Source: Clusia tigrina
Lineage: Eukaryota > Arthropoda > Insecta > Diptera > Clusiidae
DNA length: 64,000 nucleotides
Direction: 5' to 3'
NCBI GenBank assembly: GCA_920105625.2
Contig: OV050033.1
Coordinates: 90,150,280 to 90,214,279 of the forward strand
In this document: in pieces, positions 39,069 to 52,630 of the stretch
Position numbering within the stretch: the stretch's first letter is position 1
Layout of the letters: every line of letters starts with the position of its first letter
Position numbers and translations under genes: made by a program
Notes under the pieces: generated by a model
The model's database searches: none
Seen by the model: the letters and a program-made list of their open reading frames with translations, nothing else
Told to the model about the DNA's origin: nothing

Positions 39069-41775
39069 TACTCGAGCCTCTTGTCAATTTAAGCTATCGC
39101 TCAAAGCCTTGAGTCCCAAATCAAACACTGATAAAACTTCAAATGACCATAACTTTTGTACGGTACGTCCTAAGCCTATCAAAGTTTGCAACATACAAAT
39201 GCTTGTAACTTTTTACTGGAGCGTCATAAGGTATTGAAATTTTGTAACAATAAAGTACTCGAGCCTCTTGTCAATTTAAGCTATCGCTCAAAGCTATGCT
39301 ACCGTTGAGTCCCAAATCAAACACTGATAAAACTTCAAATGGCCCTAACTTCTATTCGGTACGTCCTACACCTATCAACGTTTGCAACATACAAATGCTT
39401 GTATCTTTTTACTGGAGCGACATTAAACTTTGAAATTTTGTAACATTAAAGTACTCGAGCCTCTTGTCAATTTAAGCTATCGCTCAAAGCCTTGAGTCCC
39501 AAATCAAACACTGATAAAACTTCAAATGACCATAACTTTTGTACGGTACGTCCTAAGCCTATCAAAGTTTGCAACATACAAATGCTTGTAACTTTTTACT
39601 GGAGCGTCAGAAAATCTTGAAATTTTGTAACAATAAAGTACTCGAGCTTCTTGTCAATTTAAGCTATCGCTCAAAGCTATGCTACCCTTGAGTCCCAAAT
39701 CAAACACTGATAAAACTTCAAATGGCCCTAACTTCTATACGCTACGTCCTACAACTATCAAAGTTTGCAACATACAAATGCTTGTAACTTTTTACTGGAG
39801 CGTCATAAAACCTTGAAATTTGGTAACAATAAAGTACTCGAGCCTTTTGTCAATTTAAGCTATCGTTCAAAGCTATGCTACCCTTCAGTCCCAAATCAAA
39901 CACTGATGAAACTTCAAATGGCCCTAACTTCTATACGGTACGTCCTACACCTATCAAAGTTTGCAACATACAAATGCTTGTATCTTTTTACTGAAGCGTC
40001 ATAAAACTTTGAAATTTTGTAACAATAAAGTACTCGAGCCTCTTGTCAATTTAAGCTATCGCTCAAAGCCTTGAGTCCCAAATCAAACACTGATAAAACT
40101 TCAAATGACCATAACTTCTGTACGGTACGTCCCAAGCCTATCAAAGTTTGCAATATACAAATGCTTGTAACTTTTTACTGGTGCGTCATAAGGCCTTGAA
40201 ATTTTGTAACAACAAAGTACTCGAGCCTCTTGTCAATTTAAGTTATCGCTCAAAGCTATGCTACCCTTGAGTCCCAAATCAAACACTGATAAAACTTCAA
40301 ATGGCCCTAACTTCTATACAGTACGTCCTACACCTATCAAAGTTTGCAACATACAAATGCTTGTAACTTTTTACTGGAGCGTCATAAAATCTTGAAATTC
40401 TGTAACAATAAAGTAGTCGAGACTCTTGTCAATTTAAGCTATCGCTCAAAGCTATCCTACTCTTGAGTCCCAAATCAAACACTGATAAAACTTCAAATGT
40501 CCCTAACTTCTATACGGTACGTCCTACTCCTATCAAAGTTTGCAACATACAAATGCTGGTAACTTTTTACCAGAGCGTCTTGAAACCTAGAAATTTTGTA
40601 ACAATCAAGTACTCGGACCTCTTGTCAATTTATGCTATCGCTCAAACCTATGCTACCCTTGAGTCCCAAATCAAACACTGATAAAACTTCAAATGGCCCT
40701 AACTTCTATACGGTACATCCTACGCCTATCAAAGTTCGCAACATACAAATGCTTGTAACCTTTTACTGGAGCGTCATAAATCCTTGAAATTTTGTAACAA
40801 TAAGGTATTCGAGCCTCTTGTCAATTTAAGCTATCGCTCAAAACTATGGTACCCTTGAGTCCCAAATCAAACACTGATAAAACTTCAAATGGCCCTTACT
40901 TCTTTACGGTACGTCCTACACCTATCAAAGTTTGCAACATACAAATGCTTGCAACTTTTACTGGAGCTTCATAAAACCTTGAAATTTTGTAACAATAAAT
41001 TACTCGAGCCTCTTGTCAATTTAAGTTATCGCTTAAAGCTATGCTACCCTTGAGTCCCAAATCAAACACTGATAAAACTTCAAATGGCCCTAACTTATAT
41101 ACGGTACGTCCTACACCTATCAAAGTTTGCATCATCCAAATGCTTGTAACATTTTACTGGAGCGTCATAAAACCTTGAAATTTTGTAACAATAAGGTATT
41201 CGAGCCTCTTGTCAATTTAAGCTATCGCTCAAAACTATGGTACCCTTGAGTCCCAAATCAAACACTGATAAAACTTCAAATGGCCCTAACTTCTTTATGG
41301 TACGTCCTACACCTATCAAAGTTTGCATCATCCAAATGCTTGTAACTTTTTACTGGAGCGTCATAAAACTTTGAAATTTTCTAACAATAAAGTATTCGAG
41401 CCTCTTGTCAATTTAAGCTATCGCTCAAAGCCTTGAGTCCCAAATCAAACACTGATAAAACTTCAAATGACCATAAGTTTTGTACGGTACGTCCTAAGCC
41501 TATCAAAGTTTGCAACATACAAATGCTTGTAACTTTTTACTGGAGCGTCATAAGGTATTGAAATTTTGTAACAATAAAGTACTCGAGCCTCTTGTCAATT
41601 TAAGCTATCGCTCAAAGCTATGCTACCCTTGAGTCCCAAATCAAACACTGATAAAACTTCAAATGACCATAACTTCTGTACGGTACGTCCTAAGCCTATC
41701 AAAGTTTGCAACATACAAATGCTTGTAACTTTTTACTGGAGCGACATAAAAGCTTGAAATTTAGTAACAATAAAG
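39069..41775 (+). repeat. Diverged monomers, mixed 187 and 196 bp
   Basis: Starts are 39069 (187), 39256, 39452 (187), 39639, 39835, 40031 (187), 40218, 40414, 40610, 40806 (195), 41001, 41197, 41393 (187) and 41580. From 40610 (CGGACC) to about 41650 the segment recurs at 43925. Monomer 41580 has full length yet carries the GACCATAAC and CCTAAGCC marks usual in 187-bp copies, so it looks recombinant. Monomers 39452 and 39256 have private changes such as GGAGCGACATTAAAC. Confidence 0.88.
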
Positions 41776-43409
41776 TACTCGAGCCTCTTGTCAATTTAAG
41801 TTATCGCTCAAAGCTATGCTACCCTTGAGTCCCAAATCAAACACTGATAAAACTTCAAATGGCCCTAACTTCTATACAGTACGTCCTACACCTATCAAAG
41901 TTTGCAACATACAAATGCTTGTAACTTTTTACTGGAGCGTCATAAAATCTTGAAATTCTGTAACAATAAAGTAGTCGAGATTCTTGTCAATTTAAGCTAT
42001 CGCTCAAAGCTATCCTACCCTTGAGTCCCAAATCAAACACTGATAAAACTTCAAATGGCCCTAACTTCTATACGGAATGTCCTTCACCTATCAAAGTTTG
42101 CAACATACAAATGCTTGTAACTATTTACTGGAGCGTCATAAAATCTTGAAATTCTGTAACAATAAAGTAGTCGAGACTCTTGTCAATTTAAGCTATCGCT
42201 CAAAGCTATCCTACCCTTGAGTCCCAAATCAAACACTGATAAAACTTCAAATGTCCCTAACTTCTATACGGAATGTCCTTCACCTATCAAAGTTTGCAAC
42301 ATACAAATGCTTGTAACTTTTTACTGGAGCGTCATAAAACCTAGAAATTTTGTAACAATAAAGTACTCGAGCCTCTTATCAATTTAAGCTATCGCTCAAA
42401 GCTATGCTACCCTTGAGTCCCAAATCAAACACTGATAAAACTTCAAATGGCCCTAACTTCTTTACGGAATGTCCTTCACCTATCAAAGTTTGCAACATAC
42501 AAATGCTTGTAAGTTTTTACTGGAGCGTCATAAAATCTTGAAATTCTGTAACAATAAAGTAGTCGAGACTCTTGTCAATTTAAGCTATCGCTCAAAGCTA
42601 TCCTACCCTTGAGTCCCAAATCAAACACTGATAAAACTTCAAATGTCCCTAACCACTATACTGTACGTCCTACTCCTATCAAAGTTTGCAACATACAAAT
42701 GCTTGTAACTTTTTACCAGAGCGTCATAAAACCTAGAAATTTTGTAACAATAAAGTACTCGAGCCTCTTGTCAATTTAAGCTTTCGCTCAAAGCTATGCT
42801 ACCCTTGAGTCCCAAATCAAACACTGATAATACTTCAAATGGCCCTAACTTCTATACGGTACGTCCTACACCTATCAAAGATTGCAACATACAAGTGTTT
42901 GTAACTTTTTACTGTAGCGTCTTAAAACCTTGAAATTTTGTAACACTTAAGTACTCGGGCCTCTTGTCAATTTATGCTATCGCTCAAACCTATGCTACCC
43001 TTGAGTCCCAAATCAAACACTGATAAAACTTCAAATGGCCCTAACTTCTTTACGGTACGTCCTACACCTATCAAAGGTTCCAACATACAAATGCTTGCAA
43101 CTTTTTACTGGAGCTTCATAAAACCTTGAAATTTTGTAACAATAAATTACTCGAGCCTCTTGTCAATTTAAGTTATCGCTCAAAGCTATGCTACCCTTGA
43201 GTCCCAAATCAAACACTGATAAAACTTCAAATGGCCCTAACTTCTATACGGTACGTCCTACACCTATCAAAGTTTGCAACATACAAATGCTTTTTACTGG
43301 AGCGTCATAAAACTTTGAAATTTTGTAACAATAAAGTGCTGGAGCCTCTTGTCAATTTAAGCTATCGCTCAAAGCTATGCTACCCTTGAGTCCCAAATCA
43401 AACACTGAT
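41776..43409 (+). repeat. 12-monomer HOR, interrupted copy (left part)
   Basis: Monomers 41776, 41972, 42168, 42364, 42560, 42756, 42952, 43148 (189 bp) and the left part of 43337 match 45655-47288 at an offset of 3879 bp, including TAGTCGAGAT, GGAATGTCC, CTTATCAATTTAAGCTATCG, CCACTATACTG, GATAATACTTC and TATCAAAGGTTCC. At 43410 (GATGAAAC instead of GATAAAAC) it leaves the HOR; the 12-monomer order is taken up again at 45272. Confidence 0.88.
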
Positions 43410-45271
43410 GAAACTTCAAATGGCCCTAACTTCTATACGATACGTCCTACACCTATCAAAGTTTGCAACATACAAATGCTTGTAACTTTTTACCAGAGCG
43501 TCTTAAAACCTAGAAATTTTGTAACAATAAAGTACTCGAGCCACTTGTCAAGTTAAGCTTTCGCTCAAAGCTATGCTACCCTTGAGTCCCAAATCAAACA
43601 CTGATAAAACTTCAAATTGCCCTAACTTCTATACGGTACGTCCTACACCTATCAAAGATTGCAACATACAGGTGTTTGTAACTTTTTACTATAGCGTCTT
43701 AAAACCTTGAAATTTTGTAACAATTAAGTACTCGGGCCTCTTGTCAATTTCTGCTATCGCTCAAACCTATGCTATCCTTGAGTCCCAAATCAAACACTGA
43801 TAAGACTTCAAATGGCCCTAACTTCTATACGGTACGTCCTACACCTATCAAAGATTGCAACATACAAGTGTTTGTAACTTTTTACTGTAGCGTCTTGAAG
43901 CCTTGAAATTTTGTAACAATCAAGTACTCGGACCTCTTGTCAATTTATGCTATCGCTCAAACCTATGCTACCCTTGAGTCCCAAATCAAACACTGATAAA
44001 ACTTCAAATGGCCCTAACTTCTATACGGTACATCCTACGCCTATCAAAGTTCGCAACATACAAATGCTTGTAACCTTTTACTGGAGCGTCATAAATCCTT
44101 GAAATTTTGTCACAATAAGGTATTCGAGCCTCTTGTCAATTTAAGCTATCGCTCAAAACTATGGTACCCTTGAGTCCCAAATCAAACACTGATAAAACTT
44201 CAAATGGCCCTAACTTCTTTACGGTACGTCCTACACCTATCAAAGTTTGCAACATACAAATGCTTGCAACTTTTTACTGGAGCTTCATAAAACCTTGAAA
44301 TTTTGTAACAATAAATTACTCGAGCCTCTTGTCAATTTAAGTTATCGCTTAAAGCTATGCTACCCTTGAGTCCCAAATCAAACACTGATAAAACTTCAAA
44401 TGGCCCTAACTTATATACGGTACGTCCTACACCTATCAAAGTTTGCATCATCCAAATGCTTGTAACATTTTACTGGAGAGTCATAAAACCTTGAAATTTT
44501 GTAACAATAAGGTATTCGAGCCTCTTGTCAATTTAAGCTATCGCTCAAAACTATGGTACCCTTGAGTCCCAAATCAAACACTGATAAAACTTCAAATGGC
44601 CCTAACTTCTTTATGGTACGTCCTACACCTATCAAAGTTTGCATCATCCAAATGCTTGTAACTTTTTACTGGAGCGTCATAAAACCTTGAAATTTTCTAA
44701 CAATAAAGTATTCGAGCCTCTTGTCAATTTAAGCTATCGCTCAAAGCCTTGAGTCCCAAATCAAACACTGATAAAACTTCAAATGACCATAAGTTTTGTA
44801 CGGTACGTCCTAAGCCTATCAAAGTTTGCAACATACAAATGCTTGTAACTTTTTACTGGAGCGTCATAAGGTATTGAAATTTTGTAACAATAAAGTACTC
44901 GAGCCTCTTGTCAATTTAAGCTATCGCTCAAAGCTATGCTACCCTTGAGTCCCAAATCAAACACTGCTAAAACTTCAAATGGCCCTAACTTCTATACGGT
45001 ACGTCCTACACCTATCAAAGTTTGCAACATACAAATGCTTTTTACTGGAGCGTCATACAACTTTGAAATTTTGTAACAATAAAGTACTCGAGCCTCTTGT
45101 CAATTTAAGCTATCGCTCAAAACCTTGAGTCCCAAATCAAACACTGATAAAACTTCAAATGACCATAACTTCTGTACGGTACGTCCTAAGCCTATCAAAG
45201 TTTGCAACATACAAATGCTTGTAACTTTTTACTGGAGCGTCATAAAACTTTGAAATTTTGTAACAATAAAG
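43410..45271 (+). repeat. Foreign satellite segment inside the 12-monomer HOR
   Basis: The left part, about 43392-43827, matches 37165-37600 at an offset of 6227 bp (GAGCCACTTGTCAAG, GATAAGACTTC). The right part, from 43925 to about 44965, matches 40610-41650 at 3315-3316 bp (CGGACC, AATAAGGTATTCG, CATCATCC, CATAAGTTTTG). The 189-bp monomer at 44896 carries the GTAACTT deletion. So at least two separate sources were joined here and lie within the 12-monomer unit. Confidence 0.85.
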
Positions 45272-45654
45272 TACTCGAGCCGCTTGTCAATTTAAACTAT
45301 CGCTCAAAGCCTTGAGTCCCAAATCAAACACTGATAAAACTTCAAATGACCATAACTTCTGTACGGTACGTCCTAAGCCTATCAAAGTTTGCAACATACA
45401 AATGCTTGTAACTTTTTACTGGAGCGTCATAAAACTTTGAAATTTTGGAACAATAAAGTACTGGAGCCTCTTGTCAATTTAAGCTATCGCTCAAAGCTAT
45501 GCTACCCTTGAGTCCCAAATCAAACACTGATAAAACTTCAAATGACCATAACTTCTGTACGGTACGTCCTAAGCCTATCAAAGTTTGCAACATACAAATG
45601 CTTGTAACTTTTTACTGGAGCGACATAAAAGCTTGAAATTTAGTAACAATAAAG
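45272..45654 (+). repeat. 12-monomer HOR resumed (right end of the interrupted copy)
   Basis: Monomers 45272 (187 bp, GAGCCGCTTG) and 45459 (TACTGGAGCC) match 47412 and 47599. The monomer equivalent to 47795 (ATAAATCC before it, AACAACAAAG) is missing, and the right end of 45459 has GCGACATAAAAGC, as at 41741. Confidence 0.82.
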
Positions 45655-47990
45655 TACTCGAGCCTCTTGTCAATTTAAGTTATCGCTCAAAGCTATGCTA
45701 CCCTTGAGTCCCAAATCAAACACTGATAAAACTTCAAATGGCCCTAACTTCTATACAGTACGTCCTACACCTATCAAAGTTTGCAACATACAAATGCTTG
45801 TAACTTTTTACTGGAGCGTCATAAAATCTTGAAATTCTGTAACAATAAAGTAGTCGAGATTCTTGTCAATTTAAGCTATCGCTCAAAGCTATCCTACCCT
45901 TGAGTCCCAAATCAAACACTGATAAAACTTCAAATGGCCCTAACTTCTATACGGAATGTCCTTCACCTATCAAAGTTTGCAACATACAAATGCTTGTAAC
46001 TTTTTACTGGAGCGTCATAAAATCTTGAAATTCTGTAACAATAAAGTAGTCGAGACTCTTGTCAATTTAAGCTATCGCTCAAAGCTATCCTACCCTTGAG
46101 TCCCAAATCAAACACTGATAAAACTTCAAATGTCCCTAACTTCTATACGGAATGTCCTTCACCTATCAAAGTTTGCAACATACAAATGCTTGTAACTTTT
46201 TACTGGAGCGTCATAAAACCTAGAAATTTTGTAACAATAAAGTACTCGAGCCTCTTATCAATTTAAGCTATCGCTCAAAGCTATGCTACCCTTGAGTCCC
46301 AAATCAAACACTGATAAAACTTCAAATGGCCCTAACTTCTTTACGGAATGTCCTTCACCTATCAAAGTTTGCAACATACAAATGCTTGTAACTTTTTACT
46401 GGAGCGTCATAAAATCTTGAAATTCTGTAACAATAAAGTAGTCGAGACTCTTGTCAATTTAAGCTATCGCTCAAAGCTATCCTACCCTTGAGTCCCAAAT
46501 CAAACACTGATAAAACTTCAAATGTCCCTAACCACTATACTGTACGACCTACTCCTATCAAAGTTTGCAACATACAAATGCTTGTAACTTTTTACCAGAG
46601 CGTCATAAAACCTAGAAATTTTGTAACAATAAAGTACTCGAGCCTCTTGTCAATTTAAGCTTTCGCTCAAAGCTATGCTACCCTTGAGTCCCAAATCAAA
46701 CACTGATAATACTTCAAATGGCCCTAACTTCTATACGGTACGTCCTACACCTATCAAAGATTGCAACATACAAGTGTTTGTAACTTTTTACTGTAGCGTC
46801 TTAAAACCTTGAAATTTTGTAACACTTAAGTACTCGGGCCTCTTGTCAATTTATGCTATCGCTCAAACCTATGCTACCCTTGAGTCCCAAATCAAACACT
46901 GATAAAACTTCAAATGGCCCTAACTTCTTTACGGTACGTCCTACACCTATCAAAGGTTCCAACATACAAATGCTTGCAACTTTTTACTGGAGCTTCATAA
47001 AACCTTGAAATTTTGTAACAATAAATTACTCGAGCCTCTTGTCAATTTAAGTTATCGCTCAAAGCTATGCTACCCTTGAGTCCCAAATCAAACACTGATA
47101 AAACTTCAAATGGCCCTAACTTCTATACGGTACGTCCTACACCTATCAAAGTTTGCAACATACAAATGCTTTTTACTGGAGCGTCATAAAACTTTGAAAT
47201 TTTGTAACAATAAAGTGCTGGAGCCTCTTGTCAATTTAAGCTATCGCTCAAAGCTATGCTACCCTTGAGTCCCAAATCAAACACTGATAAAACTTCAAAT
47301 GACCATAACTTCTGTACGGTACGTCCAAAGCCTATCAAAGTTTGCAACATACAAATGCTTGTAACTTTTTACTGGAGCGTCATAAAACTTTGAAATTTTG
47401 TAACAATAAAGTACTCGAGCCGCTTGTCAATTTAAGCTATCGCTCAAAGCCTTGAGTCCCAAATCAAACACTGATAAAACTTCAAATGACCATAGCTTCT
47501 GTACGGTACGTCCTAAGCCTATCAAAGTTTGCAACATACAAATGCTTGTAACTTTTTACTGGAGCGTCATAAAACTTTGAGATTTTGGAACAATAAAGTA
47601 CTGGAGCCTCTTGTCAATTTAAGCTATCGCTCAAAGCTATGCTACCCTTGAGTCCCAAATCAAACACTGATAAAACTTCAAATGACCATAACTTCTGTAC
47701 GGTACGTCCTAAGCCTATCAAAGTTTGCAACATACAAATGCTTGTAACTTTTTACTGGAGCGTCATAAATCCTTGAAATTTTGTAACAACAAAGTACTCG
47801 AGCCTCTTGTCAATTTAAGCTATCGCTCAAAACTATGCTACCCTTGAGTCCCAAATCAAACACTGATAAAACTTCAAATGGCCCTAATTTCTATACGGTA
47901 CGTCCTACACCTATCAAAGTTTGCAACATACAAATGCTTGTAACTTTTTACTGGAGCGACATAAAAGCTTGAAATTTAGTTACAATAAAG
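45655..47990 (+). repeat. 12-monomer HOR, copy 1 (2336 bp)
   Basis: Twelve monomers start at 45655, 45851, 46047, 46243, 46439, 46635, 46831, 47027 (189 bp), 47216, 47412 (187 bp), 47599 and 47795. This copy keeps the full seventh monomer (GGCCCTAACTTCTTTACGG near 46915), so it is 16 bp longer than the next ones. It shares CCACTATACTG, GATAATACTTC and TTCTTTACGGAATG with the interrupted copy at 41776. Confidence 0.93.
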
Positions 47991-50310
47991 TACTCGAGCC
48001 TCTTGTCAATTTAAGTTATCGCTCAAAGCTATGCTACCCTTGAGTCCCAAATCAAACACTGATAAAACTTCAAATGGCCCTAACTTCTATACAGTACGTC
48101 CTACACCTATCAAAGTTTGCAACATACAAATGCTTGTAACTTTTTACTGGAGCGTCATAAAATCTTGAAATTCTGTAACAATAAAGTAGTCGAGATTCTT
48201 GTCAATTTAAGCTATCGCTCAAAGCTATCCTACCCTTGAGTCCCAAATCAAACACTGATAAAACTTCAAATGGCCCTAACTTCTATACGGAATGTCCTTC
48301 ACCTATCAAAGTTTGCAACATACAAATGCTTGTAACTTTTTACTGGAGCGTCATAAAATCTTGAAATTCTGTAACAATAAAGTAGTCGAGACTCTTGTCA
48401 ATTTAAGCTATCGCTCAAAGCTATCCTACCCTTGAGTCCCAAATCAAACACTGATAAAACTTCAAATGTCCCTAACTTCTATACGGAATGTCCTTCACCT
48501 ATCAAAGTTTGCAACATACAAATGCTTGTAACTTTTTACTGGAGCGTCATAAAACCTAGAAATTTTGTAACAATAAAGTACTCGAGCCTCTTATCAATTT
48601 AAGCTATCGCTCAAAGCTATGCTACCCTTGAGTCCCAAATCAAACACTGATAAAACTTCAAATGGCCCTAACTTCTATACGGAATGTCCTTCACCTATCA
48701 AAGTTTGCAACATACAAATGCTTATAACTTTTTACTGGAGCGTCATAAAATCTTGAAATTCTGTAACAATAAAGTAGTCGAGACTCTTGTCAATTTAAGC
48801 TATCGCTCAAAGCTATCCTACCCTTGAGTCCCAAATCAAACACTGATAAAACTTCAAATGTCCCTAACTACTATACTGTACGTCCTACTCCTATCAAAGT
48901 TTGCAACATACAAATGCTTGTAACTTTTTACCAGAGCGTCATAAAACCTAGAAATTTTGTAACAATAAAGTACTCGAGCCTCTTGTCAATTTAAGCTTTC
49001 GCTCAAAGCTATGCTACCCTTGAGTCCCAAATCAAACACTGATAAAACTTCAAATGGCCCTGACTTCTATACGGTACATCCTACACCTATCAAAGATTGC
49101 AACATACAAGTGGTTGGAACTTTTTACTGTAGCGTCTTAAAACCTTGAAAATTTGTAACAATTAAGTACTCGGGCCTCTTGTCAATTTATGCTATCGCTC
49201 AAACCTATGCTACCCTTGAGTCGCAAATCAAACACTGATAAAACTTCTTTACGGTACGTCCTATACCTATCAAAGTTTGCAACATACAAATGCTTGCAAC
49301 TTTTTACTGGAGCTTCATAAAACCTTGAAATTTTGTAACAATAAATTACTCGAGCCTCTTGTCAATTTAAGTTATCGCTCAAAGCTATGCTACCCTTGAG
49401 TCCCAAATCAAACACTGATAAAACTTCAAATGGCCCTAACTTCTATACGGTACGTCCTACACCTATCAAAGTTTGCAACATACAAATGCTTTTTACTGGA
49501 GCGTCATAAAACTTTGAAATTTTGTAACAATAAAGTGCCGGAGCCTCTTGTCAATTTAAGCTATCGCTCAAAGCTATGCTACCCTTGAGTCCCAAATCAT
49601 ACACTGATAAAACTTCAAATGACCATAACTTCTGGACGGTACGTCCAAAGCCTATCAAAGTTTGCAACATACAAATGCTTGTAACTTTTTACTGGAGCGT
49701 CATAAAACTTTGAAATTTTGTAACAATAAAGTACTCGAGCCGCTTGTCAATTTAAGCTATCGCTCAAAGCCTTGAGTCCCAAATCAAACACTGATAAAAC
49801 TTCAAATGACCATAGCGTCTGTACGGTACGTCCTAAGCCTATCAAAGTTTGCAACATACAAATGCTTGTAACTTTTTACTGGAGCGTCATAAAACTTTGA
49901 GATTTTGGAACAATAAAGTACTGGAGCCTCTTGTCAATTTAAGCTATCGCTCAAAGCTATGCTACCCTTGAGTCCCAAATCAAACACTGATAAAACTTCA
50001 AATGACCATAACTTCTGTACGGTACGTCCTAAGCCTATCAAAGTTTGCAACATACAAATGCTTGTAACTTTTTACTGGAGTGTCATAAATCCTTGAAATT
50101 TTGTAACAACAAAGTACTCGAGCCTCTTGTCAATTTAAGCTATCGCTCAAAACTATGCTACCCTTGAGTCCCAAATCAAACACTGATAAAACTTCAAATG
50201 GCCCTAATTTCTATACGGTACGTCCTACACCTATCAAAGTTTGCAACATACAAATGCTTGTAACTTTTTACTGGAGCGACATAAAAGCTTGAAATTTAGT
50301 AACAATAAAG
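47991..50310 (+). repeat. 12-monomer HOR, copy 2 (2320 bp)
   Basis: Starts are 47991, 48187, 48383, 48579, 48775, 48971, 49167 (180 bp), 49347 (189), 49536, 49732 (187), 49919 and 50115. The seventh monomer has lost 16 bp between two AACTTC repeats (near 49239). It shares CAAGTGGTTG with the next copies but has CTACTCCTATC like copy 1. Private changes include GTGCCGGAGCC, GTTGGAAC and CATAGCGTCTG. Confidence 0.93.
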
Positions 50311-52630
50311 TACTCGAGCCTCTTGTCAATTTAAGTTATCGCTCAAAGCTATGCTACCCTTGAGTCCCAAATCAAACACTGATAAAACTTCAAATGGCCC
50401 TAACTTCTATACAGTACGTCCTACACCTATCAAAGTTTGCAACATACAAATGCTTGTAACTTTTTACTGGAGCGTCATAAAATCTTGAAATTCTGTAACA
50501 ATAAAGTAGTCGAGATTCTTGTCAATTTAAGCTATCGCTCAAAGCTATCCTACCCTTGAGTCCCAAATCAAACACTGATAAAACTTCAAATGGCCCTAAC
50601 TTCTATACGGAATGTCCTTCACCTATCAAAGTTTGCAACATACAAATGCTTGTAACTTTTTACTGGAGCGTCATAAAATCTTGAAATTCTGTAACAATAA
50701 AGTAGTCGAGACTCTTGTCAATTTAAGCTATCGCTCAAAGCTATCCTACCCTTGAGTCCCAAATCAAACACTGATAAAACTTCAAATGTCCCTAACTTCT
50801 ATACGGAATGTCCTTCACCTATCAAAGTTTGCAACATACAAATGCTTGTAACTTTTTACTGGAGCGTCATAAAACCTAGAAATTTTGTAACAATAAAGTA
50901 CTCGAGCCTCTTATCAATTTAAGCTATCGCTCAAAGCTATGCTACCCTTGAGTCCCAAATCAAACACTGATAAAACTTCAAATGGCCCTAACTTCTATAC
51001 GGAATGTCCTTCACCTATCAAAGTTTGCAACATACAAATGCTTGTAACTTTTTACTGGAGCGTCATAAAATCTTGAAATTCTGTAACAATAAAGTAGTCG
51101 AGACTCTTGTCAATTTAAGCTATCGCTCAAAGCTATCCTACCCTTGAGTCCCAAATCAAACACTGATAAAACTTCAAATGTCCCTAACTACTATACTGTA
51201 CGTCCTACTAATATCAAAGTTTGCAACATACAAATGCTTGTAACTTTTTACCAGAGCGTCATAAAACCTAGAAATTTTGTAACAATAAAGTACTCGAGCC
51301 TCTTGTCAATTTAAGCTTTCGCTCAAAGCTATGCTACCCTTGAGTCCCAAATCAAACACTGATAAAACTTCAAATGGCCCTGACTTCTATACGGTACGTC
51401 CTACACCTATCAAAGATTGCAACATACAAGTGGTTGTAACTTTTTACTGTAGCGTCTTAAAACCTTGAAATTTTGTAACAATTAAGTACTCGGGCCTCTT
51501 GTCAATTTATGCTATCGCTCAAACCTATGCTACCCTTGAGTCCCAAATCAAACACTGATAAAACTTCTTTACGGTACGTCCTATACCTATCAAAGTTTGC
51601 AACATACAAATGCTTGCAACTTTTTACTGGAGCTTCATAAAACCTTGAAATTTTGTAACAATAAATTACTCGAGCCTCTTGTCAATTTAAGTTATCGCTC
51701 AAAGCTATGCTACCCTTGAGTCCCAAATCAAACACTGATAAAACTTCAAATGGCCCTAACTTCTATACGGTACGTCCTACACCTATCAAAGTTTGCAACA
51801 TACAAATGCTTTTTACTGGAGCGTCATAAAACTTTGAAATTTTGTAACAATAAAGTGCTGGAGCCTCTTGTCAATTTAAGCTATCGCTCAAAGCTATGCT
51901 ACCCTTGAGTCCCAAATCAAACACTGATAAAACTTCAAATGACCATAACTTCTGTACGGTACGTCCAAAGCCTATCAAAGTTTGCAACATACAAATGCTT
52001 GTAACTTTTTACTGGAGCGTCATAAAACTTTGAAATTTTGTAACAATAAAGTACTCGAGCCGCTTGTCAATTTAAGCTATCGCTCAAAGCCTTGAGTCCC
52101 AAATCAAACACTGATAAAACTTCAAATGACCATAGCTTCTGTACGGTACGTTCTAAGCCTATCAAAGTTTGCAACATACAAATGCTTGTAACTTTTTACT
52201 GGAGCGTCATAAAACTTTGAGATTTTGGAACAATAAAGTACTGGAGCCTCTTGTCAATTTAAGCTATCGCTCAAAGCTATGCTACCCTTGAGTCCCAAAT
52301 CAAACACTGATAAAACTTCAAATGACCATAACTTCTGTACGGTACGTCCTAAGCCTATCAAAGTTTGCAACATACAAATGCTTGTAACTTTTTACTGGAG
52401 CGTCATAAATCCTTGAAATTTTGTAACAACAAAGTACTCGAGCCTCTTGTCAATTTAAGCTATCGCTCAAAACTATGCTACCCTTGAGTCCCAAATCAAA
52501 CACTGATAAAACTTCAAATGGCCCTAATTTCTATACGGTACGTCCTACACCTATCAAAGTTTGCAACATACAAATGCTTGTAACTTTTTACTGGAGCGAC
52601 ATAAAAGCTTGAAATTTAGTAACAATAAAG
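50311..52630 (+). repeat. 12-monomer HOR, copy 3 (2320 bp)
   Basis: Exactly 2320 bp after copy 2, with the same twelve monomers and the same 180-, 189- and 187-bp forms. It shares CTACTAATATC (near 51206) only with the next partial copy, so the two are nearest relatives. Confidence 0.93.

Noticed and set aside
32442..40030. Hammerhead ribozyme core: variant monomers read CACTGATGAAAC, and GTC and GAAA occur elsewhere in the monomer
   Set aside because: CTGATGA is a minority variant (most have CTGATAA), the segments around it do not pair with those beside GTC or GAAA, and spacing is wrong.
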